A DNA stretch of 64,000 nt. Source: Paragonimus westermani. Its lineage: Eukaryota; Platyhelminthes; Trematoda; Plagiorchiida; Troglotrematidae. The DNA is taken from positions 110,875-174,874 of the forward strand of contig QNGE01001035.1 in assembly GCA_008508345.1 (NCBI GenBank), in the 5' to 3' direction. Made by a program: the position numbers and the translations under genes. Of this stretch, positions 49,645 through 63,429 are shown in pieces (within the stretch, counting starts at the first letter, position 1; the number at the start of each line of letters is the position of its first letter). The notes beneath the pieces are model-generated. The model was not told the origin of the DNA. It saw only the letters and a program-made list of their open reading frames with translations, and made no database searches.

Positions 49645-52600
49645 CTGTCGAGAGAAATAAATATAAGGTTCGATTAGTAGCTGGAGGATATTCACTCGAG
49701 AAACCAGTGCCCTAACGATTAACCGGAAATGCACTACTGCGCTGAGGGTTAAAATGTATTGTGTCTAGCTACGTAAGCGAGTGAGGGAGATATGAGCTGG
49801 TGATATAAACGGTTATATCAAATCGGTGTCAGGCAGAGTGGTCATCCATTCGAGTGAATTACTTGTGTACAATCGAACCACGTAATATATTGTCCCCGAT
49901 GTGAGCACCAAAAACACCACATAACCCACGCCGAATTGTATGACCACCTCTCGCCAATAGTTACTCAGTGAGATTATGTTGTGTATTCAACTAATTGTAA
50001 TCGTTTGTTCAGCGAGAGGTAGGGCGTTTGATTCTACACTATTGGATGAAACTGATAATGTGAACGAAACGCAGTTTATTCCCAAAGTTCTCGATCTACT
50101 TGCAATTTCAAAAGTTAGAATTGCTGTACAATACTTCTTTTTTAGAAATGTCCCCGGTGAGTTGCAAGTCGACACCACAACTTGTTTTGAATCTTTCATA
50201 TTTACGACCTCTGCTTTCTGATGAATTCCCCCTTGCATCTAGTTCTATTCTAGCGGATGGCGTCAGCAGAAAAGTACACCATCGCAAATTCCGTCCACTG
50301 GTTAGTGTTCATCAGTGGTGTATAACCTAGCCCTCTATCCATCACTGGAGAGCTTGACAGTTAGTAGTCTTGTAGATTCTGTATTTGTGTGATACAGCAG
50401 ACCTAACTAAACGTTCAGCAGTGCTCAGTGCTCCTCCTTCAGTTCGAATCGCTTGACCTCATCCAGCGAACTTCTTGAATCTCCATTCTTTTTTTGCTAT
50501 AAAACATCTTTATTCTTCTTCTTTATTCCCATGTCTAGTCTTTTGCGGTTCCCATGCACACAATACATGTCTTTAATCAACCACCTGATATCCATTGTAG
50601 ACCCCTTCCCAAACCCTAACATCTTGCACATTTTCATCATGTTACCAATCTTATGCATACCAAAGTTTTGTGGAAATTAACTTTGCTAAATACGTTGTTG
50701 TTAATCTGATCATCCTAAATGGTACGTAATAATTGACCCCAAAACCAGTTCCAAAACTTTGCACGACCGGTCATGTTCTCACTGCGCGCAAGCTACACTT
50801 AGTTATCAGTGAACAAGACAAAAACATTGTATATCATTCTGATGATACAGATTGAACAAAGCAACCAAACGTGTTTTCATTAACTTGAATGGTTCATAAC
50901 TACGACAGTAGTAGTACACATGTTTCCACCGTAATATTCTGCTTCTCTTATGAAAAATTTGGTCGGAAGAACATGCAACTCTGAAGTTGCTTTCTAACGT
51001 TGCTAACCCCAGTCCATACAGACTAGCCCAGTCGATTAACTTATCATGGGTGGTCCGGAAGCCTCTGCCATAGAAGCTAAGTAGAACAATGGTATTAGTG
51101 TGTACCACGTCAGTCAGCTTGCCGTAGGAAAGGTATCCCACACTTGATTCTCAAAGTTGATGTTCCAGACTGTTGTAGATGCAGCTAGATGAAGTTTCTC
51201 TTTTATCACTGGGCTACGCGGTAACAGTGTTAGTTGTCAGAATACTTGAGAGTAAAACAATACTAGGCGCACGCCAGTCATCAGATACACGAGGACGTCA
51301 TAAAATTTGGCGGTGTGGAATGTTCGATTGACCGCTATGCCAAACATCCAAGGTAGACATATGGTTTTCAAGGTTGGTCTACTATCTCTGCATGACCAAA
51401 TGATTTGCTACCAGGCACCGGTCACTTTCGCTTGTGATATGACTCTTGTCAGACTGACCAGACGTAACCATATCAGGCTAAATTCACGAAGAGTTTCACT
51501 CACAGACGTTCAGCTGAGACTCAGAGTTCAAGTGTGTGAAAACCCAACCTTAAATTACTCCTCTCAATTATTAATTTGTGTAGATTTTGCGTTCCTAATT
51601 TCGAACAGACATTTCAATCTTGACTCGGCGTTTTTCGTCTTGCCATATCAGTTTAGTGGCTGTACGGATAGCTAATTGTGTTACTGCAGTTCGCTTGAGT
51701 GATGCGTGATTTACTCTTTTCGCAGCCCAGCTTATTGTCGTTGTGTCTAACCTGCTGTTTGTTAGAAAGACGTTTTCTGGGACGAATGCCATATTTTTAC
51801 TATCAGTAATATGATGATTCATCGTTAGTCCATCTGGTTACGATGTTCACACCATTTCTGGGTAAAGGAGTTGACAGTCGAAAGTGTGATCCAGTCTTGT
51901 TTCGGCTGTTTGGGAGTGTTAGTTTATTGATATTCGCTGCTCAACGTCTAGTGGAAGATCACACAGTCAAGGTGCTTACCACTGAAGTATATAGATCCCT
52001 AGTACGAATGCTTATTCTCAGTGAACTGACCATGGAAGACAGTGCATCATACTGATTGTCAGATGCATGATTATTTATCGCGTGAGTGTAAACTAAACCG
52101 ACAAATACCAGGTAGAATTACACCATTAATTTAGGATTAGAATAATGCCCTATAAGTGAGGTGGAAGTTGATCAACCGGTCATCAAACCAACCACGGAAC
52201 ACATCTCAGTAGGAGAAATATATCAATGAGATGAGCACCTGTAGTGCAGGTAAGTGTGGAACAGATATCACATACCTGATTTCGTAATGATCACCAACAA
52301 AAATATGATCGACGTTTCCCAAAACATTCTTGCGTTCACCTACCAAATGTATGGGAAAGTAAGATTTATGCTTCATCCCAAATTACCGAACAGTTTGTTT
52401 CTTCATCAGTAAAACTCAAAAATCAATACATCCAACAGTCTCTCCTCTTCTGTGATCATTAGTGCAATTTTACGGTAAACAAAATGATCCAAAAGAGAAA
52501 TCTCTGTGGAACAAAATAAGCTTCTAGGTACTAAGCCGAATTTTGATTAATAGTGACTAAACTATTAGATTTCTGCTCCCATCTTAACAGTTTTCTGAAA

Positions 52601-52679
52601 CAAAAAACAGACTGGAGACATCTACCTAAGAAATCGTAAGATTCATTACAGATTAACAGATTTTGGAGGTTGCTCCACA
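49645..52679. other. Upstream of gene 3, no supported feature
   Basis: Exon 1 of gene 3 should be here or further upstream but was not identified. A minus-strand open stretch at 49813-49985 encodes one strongly hydrophobic segment (VGYVVFLVLTSGTIYYVV) without clean splice sites. On the plus strand at 49976 a short signal-like frame ends at a GTAGGG donor, on the wrong strand for gene 3. Longer open stretches at 50806-51141 minus, 51307-51675 plus and 51843-52055 plus match nothing I know. Confidence 0.25.
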
Positions 52680-54990
52680 ATGAACACACCGGAAGCTAAA
52701 AGATGAAACGACCGACTGCTGAGAAACTGGTTATACCACTGGTAGTGTATAACGACGAAACCAGATTAGCAGGCAGACTTAACAGTCCCCACTCTGAAGA
52801 TCTTAATAGCTGCTGGACCGATATCTGGGGCACTTCATGAAGCAGGTACCGTAGCATGCGATAAGGTGGTACATGGGTTGAAAAACCACTGGACTTCAGA
52901 GAAATCCCAGGAATCGTTGGAAGCTAGACGAAACAATCATTCTGGCAGATCATATAACAAGTTTGGCAGAGATACTCGTAAAAAACTGAAACGTAGTCTA
53001 TGGGTTGATCGTGAGGTTTGGTTGGTAGATAAAGTTAAGGAACACCAGCAAACTCTTTAAACTGTTCCGGTTCACTGGCCCCAAGCAACCGCCCGTCAGT
53101 GAATTTATCAGCGAAGCAGATGGCACACTCATCTACAAAAGGTCCCAAAGGCTAGAGTGGTGGGTGGAACATTTTAGGGTTAATTTAGCTGGCCTCCTGC
53201 TCCCACTGTGTTGCCACCACAAAATTGTGATGTAGCACCCTGGCCTCTAGATTTGGAACCGCCCATTAAGATTGAGATTTGCGCTTACATTTTGCCTCTT
53301 AACCGTAATAAGGCTGTTGGATCAGATGACCTCGTGCCATTAATTTTTAAAGGAGTTGAGGAGACGTCAACTCATTTGTTCCAACTTGTATGGACGACGG
53401 AGACCATCTCCGTCCCATACCCAAGAAAAGTATCAGAGGCCATTGTGGAAACCGTAAGGGAATTAGTTTGACCCCAGTCATTAATAGGGTCCTGAAATCT
53501 ATTATACTTCATCGACTCACTGCAGCTCGTGAGCGGGAATGTGCAGATCACATTTTTACCCTTCGTCGAATTGTGGAGCAGCTTCTAGTGTACCGTGGAC
53601 CAACAAGCGCTGTGTTTTTGGCCATATAGGTGGGTTCAATTTTAGAGTCGTTTAAACGCAGGAGTGTACCGACCACATATGTGAGCATATTGTCGGCGCT
53701 TTATTCCCACACTTTAACTTAGGTTAAGATTTACGGTTAACTGTCTGTCAGTTTTGGCACGGTAAGTGACGTATGTCAATGCTGTTCCCCCTCACTATAT
53801 TTTGATTAGTTTTTTTGGTGAACGATATGATGGAGGATTGTCACGAGATACTGGCATGAGCCCGCTTTCTAGTGGAAAGTTGACTGATCTTGATTAGGCC
53901 GACTACAGGGTATTGCCCTTTGACACTTTCCAAGCAATAGGAATAACGTTAGATGCTATTTCGCGTTCTGCTAAATACTTCGGAATGTGCTCTGTAGCCT
54001 TGAAATGCAAAATGCTTCCGCACTATTACTGCGATTACTTAAACTTAATGTTACGTAATGGAGCTATGGAGGTCGTTGACCGGTTTGTGTGCGTGGGAAG
54101 TTCTATCACTGAAGGTGGATGTGTGGGGAATGAAACAGGCGTGTATCTCTATAGCTCGGGTGGTATTCGCTAATCTGTGTCACTTCTGGTGATAAAGAGG
54201 TATCTGTCTCATCCTGGAAGGTCGCGTATATAAAGCGTAAATGAGGACTGTATTACTTAACGGCCTCGAAACCCGGCTGTTCAGGGTATATGTAAAGCGT
54301 CTTCAGTTGTTTTACCTCGCACGTTTGCGTTCGGCCCGTTCGTATCCGGTGGTACCAGCGAGTAAGCAGTGATAAGGTTAGGAAGCTGGTGTTTGATAGT
54401 GATTGTCGAAAGAGTTCCTTTGTTCATTCCCTACACTTGCACAAAATTAGATGCTTAGGCGATGTACTTTGGATGCCAGATAGTCGTCTGTCACCGGGCA
54501 ATGTTAGCCGACGCTGCGACTGACTGGGGTAGAGTGCGAGGTGGGCACATGTTGACCTGGTGTAGAGAAATGAAATCTTCAAGACGGAGTTGGTCACAGT
54601 AGGTCGGATTTGTCTTGCTGGATGGGATCTTCGTTGCTGCCAGAGTCGATTGGTGGAAACTTCAAGTAGGATGGTGGCTAATCGAGCTCCATGGAGTGAA
54701 TATAGTTATTGCTTGGCCGAGTTGTCTGTGAAGTGAGTGTATTTAATGAAGCAGGGCGGTGGAAGCCGTAATGAAGCTGTCTTGCTGATGATGCCTTACT
54801 TTCACCTACGGCTTGGTTGTAGGCATCTTGATGTTGAATGCTCGAATATGGACGTAGCTATTTTTAGCAGTAAGGTCCTTTCACGTCCCCTTTTACCCCT
54901 CGTCCTGTACAAGGTTCTTTTTCTTTGTCGTTGTGTGGTAGTTAATCACCAGTGTGAACCGGCGGTGTACTGCTGTCTGTGATGATGACA
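52680..54990 (+). pseudogene. RTE-type non-LTR retrotransposon, decayed copy B
   Basis: A frameshifted remnant of an RTE polyprotein in plus orientation. In order it shows a pre-RT segment (VHGLKNHW...LVDKVKEH, 52866-53060), then TGPKQPPVSEFISEADGTLIY and RLEWWVEHF (53070-53180), RNKAVGSDDLVPLIFKG (53300-53350), GISLTPVINRVLKSIILHRL and FTLRRIVEQLL (53455-53590), VPTTYVSILSALYSH (53660-53705), the region of the catalytic YADD box now changed to ADYRV (near 53900), VVDRFVCVGSSITEGG (54070-54120), a GGHMLTWCREMK and LLDG segment (54530-54630), and the 3' UTR from 54720. It ends in a short TGATGATGA tail near 54980. Frames change many times and stops are frequent, so it is long dead. No host gene is interrupted as far as I can see. 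Confidence 0.8.
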
Positions 54991-55483
54991 ATGATCTAAC
55001 TGACCAGCCCACGAAGGTGCGGGACATCCGGAAGTTAAAGTTTTCAGAGTGCATTGGTCAAAATTACGTTTGAGCAGTGAAGAAATTTTAAGGCACCAAT
55101 AGTGGGACGGAAAAAACGTACCGGTGACGCCGGTGGAGTTCAGGACATATGTGGAGGAATGTTAGCAAGTGGTTCACACAGGATGCTAACGAAGTTACTA
55201 AGTGCCGAAGCAAAGCAATTCGTTTCAAGAAAGTGTCAACAATTTTCTAATGGCGTATCCACAGTTTCACTTGCTGAGGGGGAACTAACCATGTGGATCA
55301 ATATCCCACTCAACCAGTTCCTGTCAGCGAAATTGAAGAATTATGGTCGGTGGAGGTGGTGGGCTCTTTCTGAACAGACACTCCTGGAAACCAGTATTTC
55401 GCAGTCAAGACTGGACATCTAACAAGATGAATCAAAGCACCCACTATACCCGATCAGCAGAGGTTCCTCTGTCAATGTGATTT
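54991..55483. other. No supported gene
   Basis: A plus-strand open stretch at 55102-55422 (106 codons) lies between two retroelement remnants; no domain is recognised and it may be part of the Ty3-like relic downstream. Confidence 0.3.
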
Positions 55484-55580
55484 CGATTACAACACTCCTG
55501 AGGAAGGCCACCCGAGGTGGTTGAAACGTAGAGTATTACAAATTGCTTGTAACATTGTGTTATTCCCGATGTGTTTATTA
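55484..55580 (+). repeat. Hammerhead-like short repeat, intact-core copy
   Basis: Same unit as each arm of the palindrome at 36832-37019, plus orientation. ACTC is at 55494-55497, CTGAGGA at 55498-55504, a stem with CGA loop follows, GAAAC is at 55523-55527, GTA at 55528-55530 and GAGT at 55531-55534. All hammerhead core positions are present. The downstream part has diverged (AAATTGCTTGTAACATTGTG). No mirror arm is present here. Confidence 0.7.
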
Positions 55581-55929
55581 AATTTCAAGGCTGTTCAAAG
55601 TGTTGGAGAATCAAGAGAGCCTGCACAACAACATAGTATCTTCAATCAGACAGACCGAGGGAGAGAAAGGTTTGTAAAATCGAATAGTGGTTAGCGGTGA
55701 AAGGAGGAGGGTGAAAAAAAGTGTTATTTTCAATACTGTTGACCCGCAGCTCTTCGCCATGAGAAAAAGCAAAGCAACCACCGTTCGAGCTAATGTATAG
55801 ACACGTGCAATGCCTGCCTCTTTATCAAGAAACTGGATCAGGAAGAGATCGACAAATGACTGCACACGAATTTGTAGCGGATCCGGGTTTGGCCAACCGG
55901 AACTTGACAAGCGCATAGGAGGTTGTCAA

Positions 55930-56152
55930 GGTGTAGTCAACTGCAAAGCTGTCGGGTCGATGTACTGTGTCTGAATTGGGTTCGAAAGTTAATTACAAAG
56001 ACAGGGGGAATCCCTGTGCAACACGACGTGGATCTAGGAAGTTCCAAGCAAAATGGGAGGGACCGTATACCATACTGCGACGTCGCGGTCTGGTGTGTAT
56101 GATTAAGAGTGAGAAAAAACAACATTTTTACATAAACCAGCTACATAAGTAG
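55930..56152 (+). pseudogene. Ty3/gypsy-type integrase C-terminus relic
   Basis: The frame ending at 56152 reads RGSRKFQAKWEGPYTILRRR followed by QHFYINQLHK and a stop. KFxxxWxGPYxI is the GPY/F module at the C-terminus of retroviral-type integrases of Ty3/gypsy elements, and the trailing H..QL resembles the usual HxxxLK ending. Upstream integrase core motifs are not readable, so the copy is broken. An AATAAA near 56530 could mark an LTR poly(A) signal, but I could not define LTR ends. It is a different family from the solo LTRs, as far as can be seen. Confidence 0.6.
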
Positions 56153-59100
56153 TGTGAAACCCCAATCAGAAAAGAATGTACACCAACTGTGTCCATCTCA
56201 CAGAAGTTGACAAGCAGGTCACTGACAGAATCAAGAGGGCCTAGACGTTTTTGCTGCCACTGCAGCAGTTTTCAAGTGGACAGGAGTGTAGTGAAGATGA
56301 ACGGCCAAAATATGTTGCTCGTTAGTTGTCAGACGGAGGCATGTAATTAGGTACGGAAATAATCGGGAGAATTAGGAAGAAGTATTGAAGTACACTTCAG
56401 CAAGAAGTGGTTTCGCACATAAACTTGGCAGTGACAACTGTGAAATCCTTATATTTGTGTTGTGTTCAAATGAATGCTTATGTTTGTGGTGGTGGCGTTG
56501 AAGCATAAACCTTCTGTGTTATTTCCCTGAATAAATAATCTTTGTGCCATCCGCGTTCTTGACTCAGCACTTGTAAAAATGTAACAAGACTTGTCGAATC
56601 TTACAAGATCGTATAAGTGACTTCATTCTTCACTTCTACGAAATGCTATGATGAAGTATACGGTAGATCAATAACTGGGGACACAAACCATATGTCAGGT
56701 CGTGAAGTGTAACTGATGGTTGTGGATACATGATGGCGCTTGAAGGACGAAGGAAAGTTGCCATAAGCAGACTGGTTTAGAAAATTCTACGGCCTCATTT
56801 GAATTGTTTGTAAGTGCTGCCGAATGATGTTCACTAGGTTGTGCAAGAATATTATTTATAACGGAATGTTAACTGATCTCAAACTCAAAGGTGAAATTTC
56901 AAAGTGATTGTAGTGAAAACGGTTGACGTACATTCGTCTCAGAGGCATATCATAAAAGCTTTGTTTCCAGAAGGAAGACCCTCCGAATGTTGTCAGATAT
57001 CTTCCGTCATTAACATATCAAGTGATGACACCATGAGACCACCTTGTATTCCGTATATAATATTGCTGTGTTATATCATACTATTTAAAGTGGCTGTCCA
57101 AATATGGTACTGAAGAATCAGTACGAAATGGCTGTATCTACCAGTTTTAATGTTCCAGCGGTTTTGTTTAAACTTTTGAAGGTAACGGAATGTATTAAAA
57201 TCACAGCTGTTCCAGTAGTTTCCGTCTATGTTAGGCATCCATAGTTTCTACACACAATAATTTCAAAAGCACGTTCTGTGCAAATCCTATGATGTATTAA
57301 TGAGTTCAGAGTTCCACTGTATGTTGCGATATTACAAGGTACACATAAACCCAAGATGCTCGTGGATTAAGGAAACTGAATGTGACAAAAAGTGCTTTAA
57401 ACTAAAAATCTAAACACAAATGTCATTTATAGAGATAATTTGAGTCAATTATGCGAATCACGTTGAGAAATGCACACTAACCGTCAGAATGTATCAAAAA
57501 TCAAGCACCCCTTGCTAAAACTGACAAGAAAACACGGTATCTAATTGAGAGTATAACAGCAACACTGCCTTGTTGCTTCAAACAATTTTGTTTCTTATCG
57601 AAATGCAAACGATATGAGGAGGGAAATGAACCGGGTACCCCAGTTTCTACTTGTTAAAGCACAGTCCGAATTTTGTAGTTCTGAGAAGGCTTTCAAGATT
57701 TTATATAAAAACACTAGTTAACTACCTATAGTGTTTAGAACAGGCGATGAAAGTTTATATAATATTCATAGGGAACAAGATACTAGTCATAAGTGAACTG
57801 TACAGACAGTGATCAGCTAAGTATTTAGTTTATCGATGAAGTCTTCCGGTAGTATGACTTCTAACTGACTAACCCCCACTGAATGACAGTTTACGGAATT
57901 CAACAATGGTAAAATATTAGAAGTCAGTAACGCCCAAGTGGAAAGATTCGTCGGAGGCATCTCTGTCAAGAATTACAACAGAACTTCATTTTCTTGGCAG
58001 GAGAACTACTGGCGTACACACCGTTCAATGTACACCTTATTTTAATCAATTCACTCCTGTAGGTTCATATCGCACTGGAAAATAATTTGTACAGATTACA
58101 CCATCAGATACTCTTATTTATTGGATATCACGGTCTAAGTATCTTCTACACATCCCGTCATTTCGGTCGGGTAGATGTATATCATATCGTTCTTCTGACA
58201 CGAGTTAAGTGGGAAGAACGTATCTGGTTGTCACACATTCAATATATTGTTAGTGAGAACAGTGGTTAATAAACCAACAGTGTAGCATACTGAGAGTGCG
58301 TTGACCGTTAAGTTTTCCGTCCACTTATTGCTAACGAGTGGATAAACAATGTAACAGTGGTGTGTGCAATGAAAATATTCGATTACGTCGCAGGATTGCT
58401 TACCTTTCGTCCCTATAACAAGTGAGTACACAAAGCACGAAGCAGGTGTACATAGGAAAAGTCGTTCTCTATCATAGTTTCTTCATTTGTGTGACCGCAC
58501 TTTTTCAGGGTGATAGCATCCTACGATGAGTATGTTCCCAAACATTTAACAACAAAAAATCGCTCCAACCTATGGGCTTCAATATTCAAATTAACCCTGG
58601 TCAAGACTTTCGAGAATTGACTGCTACCACTAATGTTTGCGATAAAATAACTTCTCTATTTTCACTACACGGACTTGGATCTGTACAACACGATGTATGA
58701 AAGCAGCTGTAGCAGCGAAGGACACGCAATCATGAGAACAGTACGGATAACGTGAACAAATCAGAATAGGTCGAATTAAGAATATAGTAGATGTAAGCAT
58801 TATAAATGGACGATTAATTTCCAACAGTTACTATTGAACAAAAATTGGAACGTATTAGGAGGTACGTCGACTCGTACAACACAGTTGTGAAGACCACTAC
58901 AGATCAGCACTTCGAGGTATGCTGATCAGTATGCACCTCGTTGCAGCGAATTGCGCGGTTACTGAATAATATGTGTAGCGTACACTTCCGACTAAAGTCG
59001 ACTGACGTATAACTCAAACGAACCCCCAAATGTAAAACAGGTTCCACCAAATGCACATGGCTCAGAAATGCAAATAACAGCGATGACTTTAATGGGAATA

Positions 59101-61964
59101 AGACAATGGGTGGTACTATTTGCAAGACTCACAGTAATTGTTTTCGGTCCCTGAAAGAAGGCATGACACTATGAAAAATAAGGCTACTCAAGATGGGCTG
59201 TCAACAACGAGTATCGGTGGTAGCCAGCTGACAAAATAAAACCGACAGATGAATGACTGTACTAAGAAAATCTGTAGTCGGTACATAATGTCAAATCTTG
59301 GCTGGTGTCTGATTCAAACAGAGCTCTAATCGACCTGCTAATCAATAATATGAGAAGGTGTCCATCAAACCTGCCCCTATGTAAGTGTACAAAAACCACG
59401 TGAACGCATGTACATATCAGCTGACCATACAGGCCGTGCGGACACAACAGCACACTTCCCAATTCATGGTCACACCTAATTACCGGTTAGTCAGCTGATA
59501 CTCGAGATATCATCGTGTCACACTGCTGATCATAGAGAGCAGACTGAGCAGGGAATAAACAGTCTGACCCACCAAGGGGGATAAGTGAGCAAGGATAACC
59601 GAGAGGTAAACAACCAACCCGGCCGAACAAGATGAACAATGCAGCTGGATGTGGGAAGATTAAAAACGCAAGTGAAAATGGAAAAGTCAACCAAATTAAA
59701 ACGTATCCACGGTTAATATGTGATCCATGGGTGCTGTAATAGAAATGTGGCATCCGACTGAAACCGCACGCCTGAGGTCAAAGCTCCAATGCAACATATT
59801 TGTCGTTGAGGCGTGCTGTATTTCTGAGCCAATTCTCACCCTGGACTGTCTACCAGGTCTATAGTTTACAAGACACGCTAGGATATTATGCAAGGGATAC
59901 GTGAACCACAAAGAAACACTATGGTTTATTACTCTCCTCGGAGTACACCTCGGACGTCTCATGTATCGGAGAGTACAACTGAATAAAGTCCTTCGCCAAG
60001 ATTACCACCATGTGCTTCTGACAGGTTTGAAGAATAGCCTGCTGGTAAACCAAGTAGGATTTGTGGTGAAGATATGTGACGACAGTGTTACTTACTTCAA
60101 GCCAAACAGCGAGAGCTGCCGGCTTGCAACCGGGCATCCGTGACATTGCCATCGGTTTAAGTACACACAGAAGCATGACACCAAAGTACTTCATCAACAC
60201 ACGTTCAGAGAAAGACAAGCGGCTTTTGGGAGGTTATTCCAGTGTTTTATTAAGTACCAGCAAGTCCATAACTCTGGTGCCAGCCGAAATGGATGCACCT
60301 GGGTTACAAAACACGTTTTAAAACTTTTTCTCTAACGCAGCCTACTTCAAAAATGACTGATTTCACAAATAAGCATCAACAAGGCCGGGTCACGCACGCT
60401 CCCACCACAATTCTTGTACGCTATTCCGCCTTGTGAGCACACGTTATAGTAGCGGGATAATATGGTGCCGTTTTGCGTTTTCCTCAGTGTCATTGAAAAC
60501 CAACGTTCTACTGCTCTAATCTATGCCAACCACATTTGTATCTTTAGCAGACTGTAGTTGGTTGGATCGTTCTACTTCCATTAGCTTAGTGAAATATCTG
60601 AGCTCCACCTTAGATTTTGCGTTTTCTTCACAGAGGTTTGCAAAAACTATGCAACAGTATTTCTGACCTGTCCAGATATGCATACCACAACCTTTCTTCA
60701 AACACTGTTTTGCTACTACATGGTGGTCATTTAATTTGGCAAGAGTTCATCGGTTAATGATTTTTCAACGGGAAGCTTTTATTGTCTTGTTCACAAATGA
60801 ACTCCATTCGAAGTAGCCGAGGTTCCTCAACGAAGGAGTCCAGGATATGCGTGGCAGGATTGCTTGGCGCATCGTCTTGTAGGAACCAAATGTGGCACCA
60901 CACAACTCGACAATTACTCTTATGTACGAAATGGGCGGTCGATCAGCTTATAGAGGGAAATGTTAGTAAAGATAGAGACATTTTCTGTGGTCCAGCGTTC
61001 GTTAACAAAATGCAAGTCTCAATCAAGTCGATTAACGTCAGATTCGGTCTGTGATGGGACTAGCGTGCTAGACGTCCTAAATGTAGCAACTCCAAAACAA
61101 AGTACCATTAGGTACCGGACAGTCTCTGACCGTATGAAAACTGTCACAGACGCTCAGTCTTTTATCAAAGTGGCTACGAATGCTGGTATTCAATGCATCC
61201 CTGTTTCAGGGTCAGACACGTGGTCTGATAATTATGGGATGGCTCACCCGTATAATTTCAAGCAAACAACAGTTGTATGCACACGTACATTCCTTCACAA
61301 AGGACTGACACGTAACATACAGACACGTATACTTTCCAGACAGCTAATTTGATCTCAGCGATATATCGGCATTTGAAACCCTTTCGAGTAATGTTGGATC
61401 ACAGTCGTCCGAGTCTAAGCGCATAGTTTAACATTCAAAACGAAAAGCACCCATCACGTGATATGCGATTCCTCAAAGTTGGTCATGCTCAACCTTGGCC
61501 GCCGTCTGCTGCACGGCTCACATTTTCAACGAGCGGCTATTAACATACCTCGTGCCGTCTGACAAACTGTCCGGAGGTATCTAGCGGCGAACTCTTGACG
61601 AAGAAGTAGCGAGTTGATGTAGCTATCGGATACGGCAATTAAGTGATGCTGGCGATTCAGGAGTAAACAAACAGGCTATCTTAGGTATCTAGTCAGTTTG
61701 TTCAAAACTTGTCACAGTTCTCGTTATTACCATATATCAGTGTCTCAGCTGCTTTGGATTCTTGTCACCAGCCGACTTCGGGTTGCCTTGTAGATAAGAT
61801 TCAAAAGATGTATTATCAACGATTTAGACAGCCTACATTTCGTCCAACCTAGACACAACTTCCTGTCCAGGTGTGCTGTCTAAACGATCTCTTACAGAAA
61901 GCGCAACACGACAACGTAACACCTTGATGCGTGGTTTGAGTGTGGACACTGCTGCATTTCAAGG
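56153..61964. other. No supported gene
   Basis: About 5.8 kb. The first 450 bases are probably the 3' part of the Ty3-like relic. Later open stretches at 59901-60143 and 60076-60321 (overlapping plus-strand frames) and 60960-61352 plus (130 codons) have no recognisable domain and no convincing splice sites. Confidence 0.3.
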
Positions 61965-62085
61965 TTGGTCCCCCCCGTCTCCTTTCTTTTCTCTTGACTA
62001 CGGCTTGTTTTTACTTCCCAATCTTATGACACTTAAGCGGTACCGCGAACCACTGATGCATTGCTGTCAGTGATAATGATAAAGC
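61965..62085 (+). mobile_element. RTE 3' tail fragment C
   Basis: Matches the last part of the 3' UTR of fragments A and B: a TCTCCTTTCTTTTCTCTTG stretch, then GAACCACTGATGCATTGCTG and a GTGATAATGATAAA tail that corresponds to the (GATGAT)n terminus of fragment A. Only the 3' end is present, as expected of a 5'-truncated insertion. Confidence 0.6.
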
Positions 62086-63429
62086 CGGCGTAAAGTTCCT
62101 GATTCAAATCGGGCGGTCCTACTGTATAAAATTAACGTAAGTACCTGAAAATAGCGACACTTAGAGTGCTATATCATAACGTCTTCTGTGAAGTTAGGTG
62201 AAAATGTGGAGCTGTTACTGTGAGTAGTATAACACGACCCGTACACATGGAAACTAAAGGGCAGATCACGATGTCAGGAGGGCCAACGACGACAAATTAT
62301 TATTGCACACGTGTATACGCACCGTGTGTGACGTTTTTCGAAGAGAATGCCATTTTACTGCTCCTGGGGATAGGAGCACACGGCAACCGTACGAAATGCT
62401 GTTTGTAAGGGATGTCTTGTGATAGACAACTTCCCGGTCATGCCTCTTTTGTGGTCACAAGAGTATGGCGCTGTTTACGAACAAGCCATTCAAACTTGTC
62501 AACCTTTTCATTCTGATTGAAACACTTTGATATATATATTCTGATATATATATATTCTTTCCGCCACTGAGTATCGACTGAACGATTGACGATGTCTACA
62601 AAACAGTAAGGATTACACCAGTAGCATCCGTCAACAATGGGCTCTCATAAGTGTCGGTAACGGTATATCTAGTGAGGTCTGAATCCTAACTCTTGTACAT
62701 CCCTGCATGCACAAACTTCGGAGTCTTTGAATGACTGTGGCCTAAAGTTTATGAATGTAATACTACTGTTGCCCTCACCGCAATTAGGCTCCCCCTTTTG
62801 TGTACTGGTTTACCGACATGTATTCTATGACCACTAGATTCCGTTTTGTATTGCAACGCGGTCACGGCTGATGCATTTTAAGTTGCTGGATAAAGATTAA
62901 GCTGCCTGATTATGATGCAGTAGCGACCCTCCTGGAAGGTTAGTTGCTTTATACCACGAGAAGTTATATAAGCAGAACCGACAGTTGCTCGAATTTCGGT
63001 GTTTGAGAACTAGATGAAAAAGTACAATGTCCACTATCAAGGCGTGTTTTGTTTGTAAACGTTATGGGAATACCCCGCGACAAATCTCAACATTTGCAGG
63101 TCACATACAGGTCGACTTGAAGTGTATTGTACGTTCCTTGAAACCTGCGTGAATTTATGTTTGACCAACGGGCAGCGTTTGACCCACGCAGTCACCCTAG
63201 CTTGAACGAAGCGAATCTCACTTTCTTTTACAGTACCCTTGTGAAAAATTGTACAAATGAAATCGCACATATAGTGCTACATTCTTCATCACCTTTTTCG
63301 GAGTTACTGACCTCAGCGTAGAGATCCGCGGTCTCCTACCCAAACTTAGAAGGGAACGTTACTGAGAAGGTTAATAAATATTAAAGAAGACTAAGCGGAA
63401 GAACTAGAAATGGTGTGGACACAGGTAGT
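62086..63429. other. No supported gene
   Basis: No gene seen. An imperfect (TA)n pair lies at about 62530-62556. Confidence 0.3.

Noticed and set aside
49813..49985. Minus-strand frame with a strong hydrophobic segment, upstream of gene 3
   Set aside because: It lacks a phase-1 donor and a suitable ATG, so it cannot be the missing signal-peptide exon; no other support.
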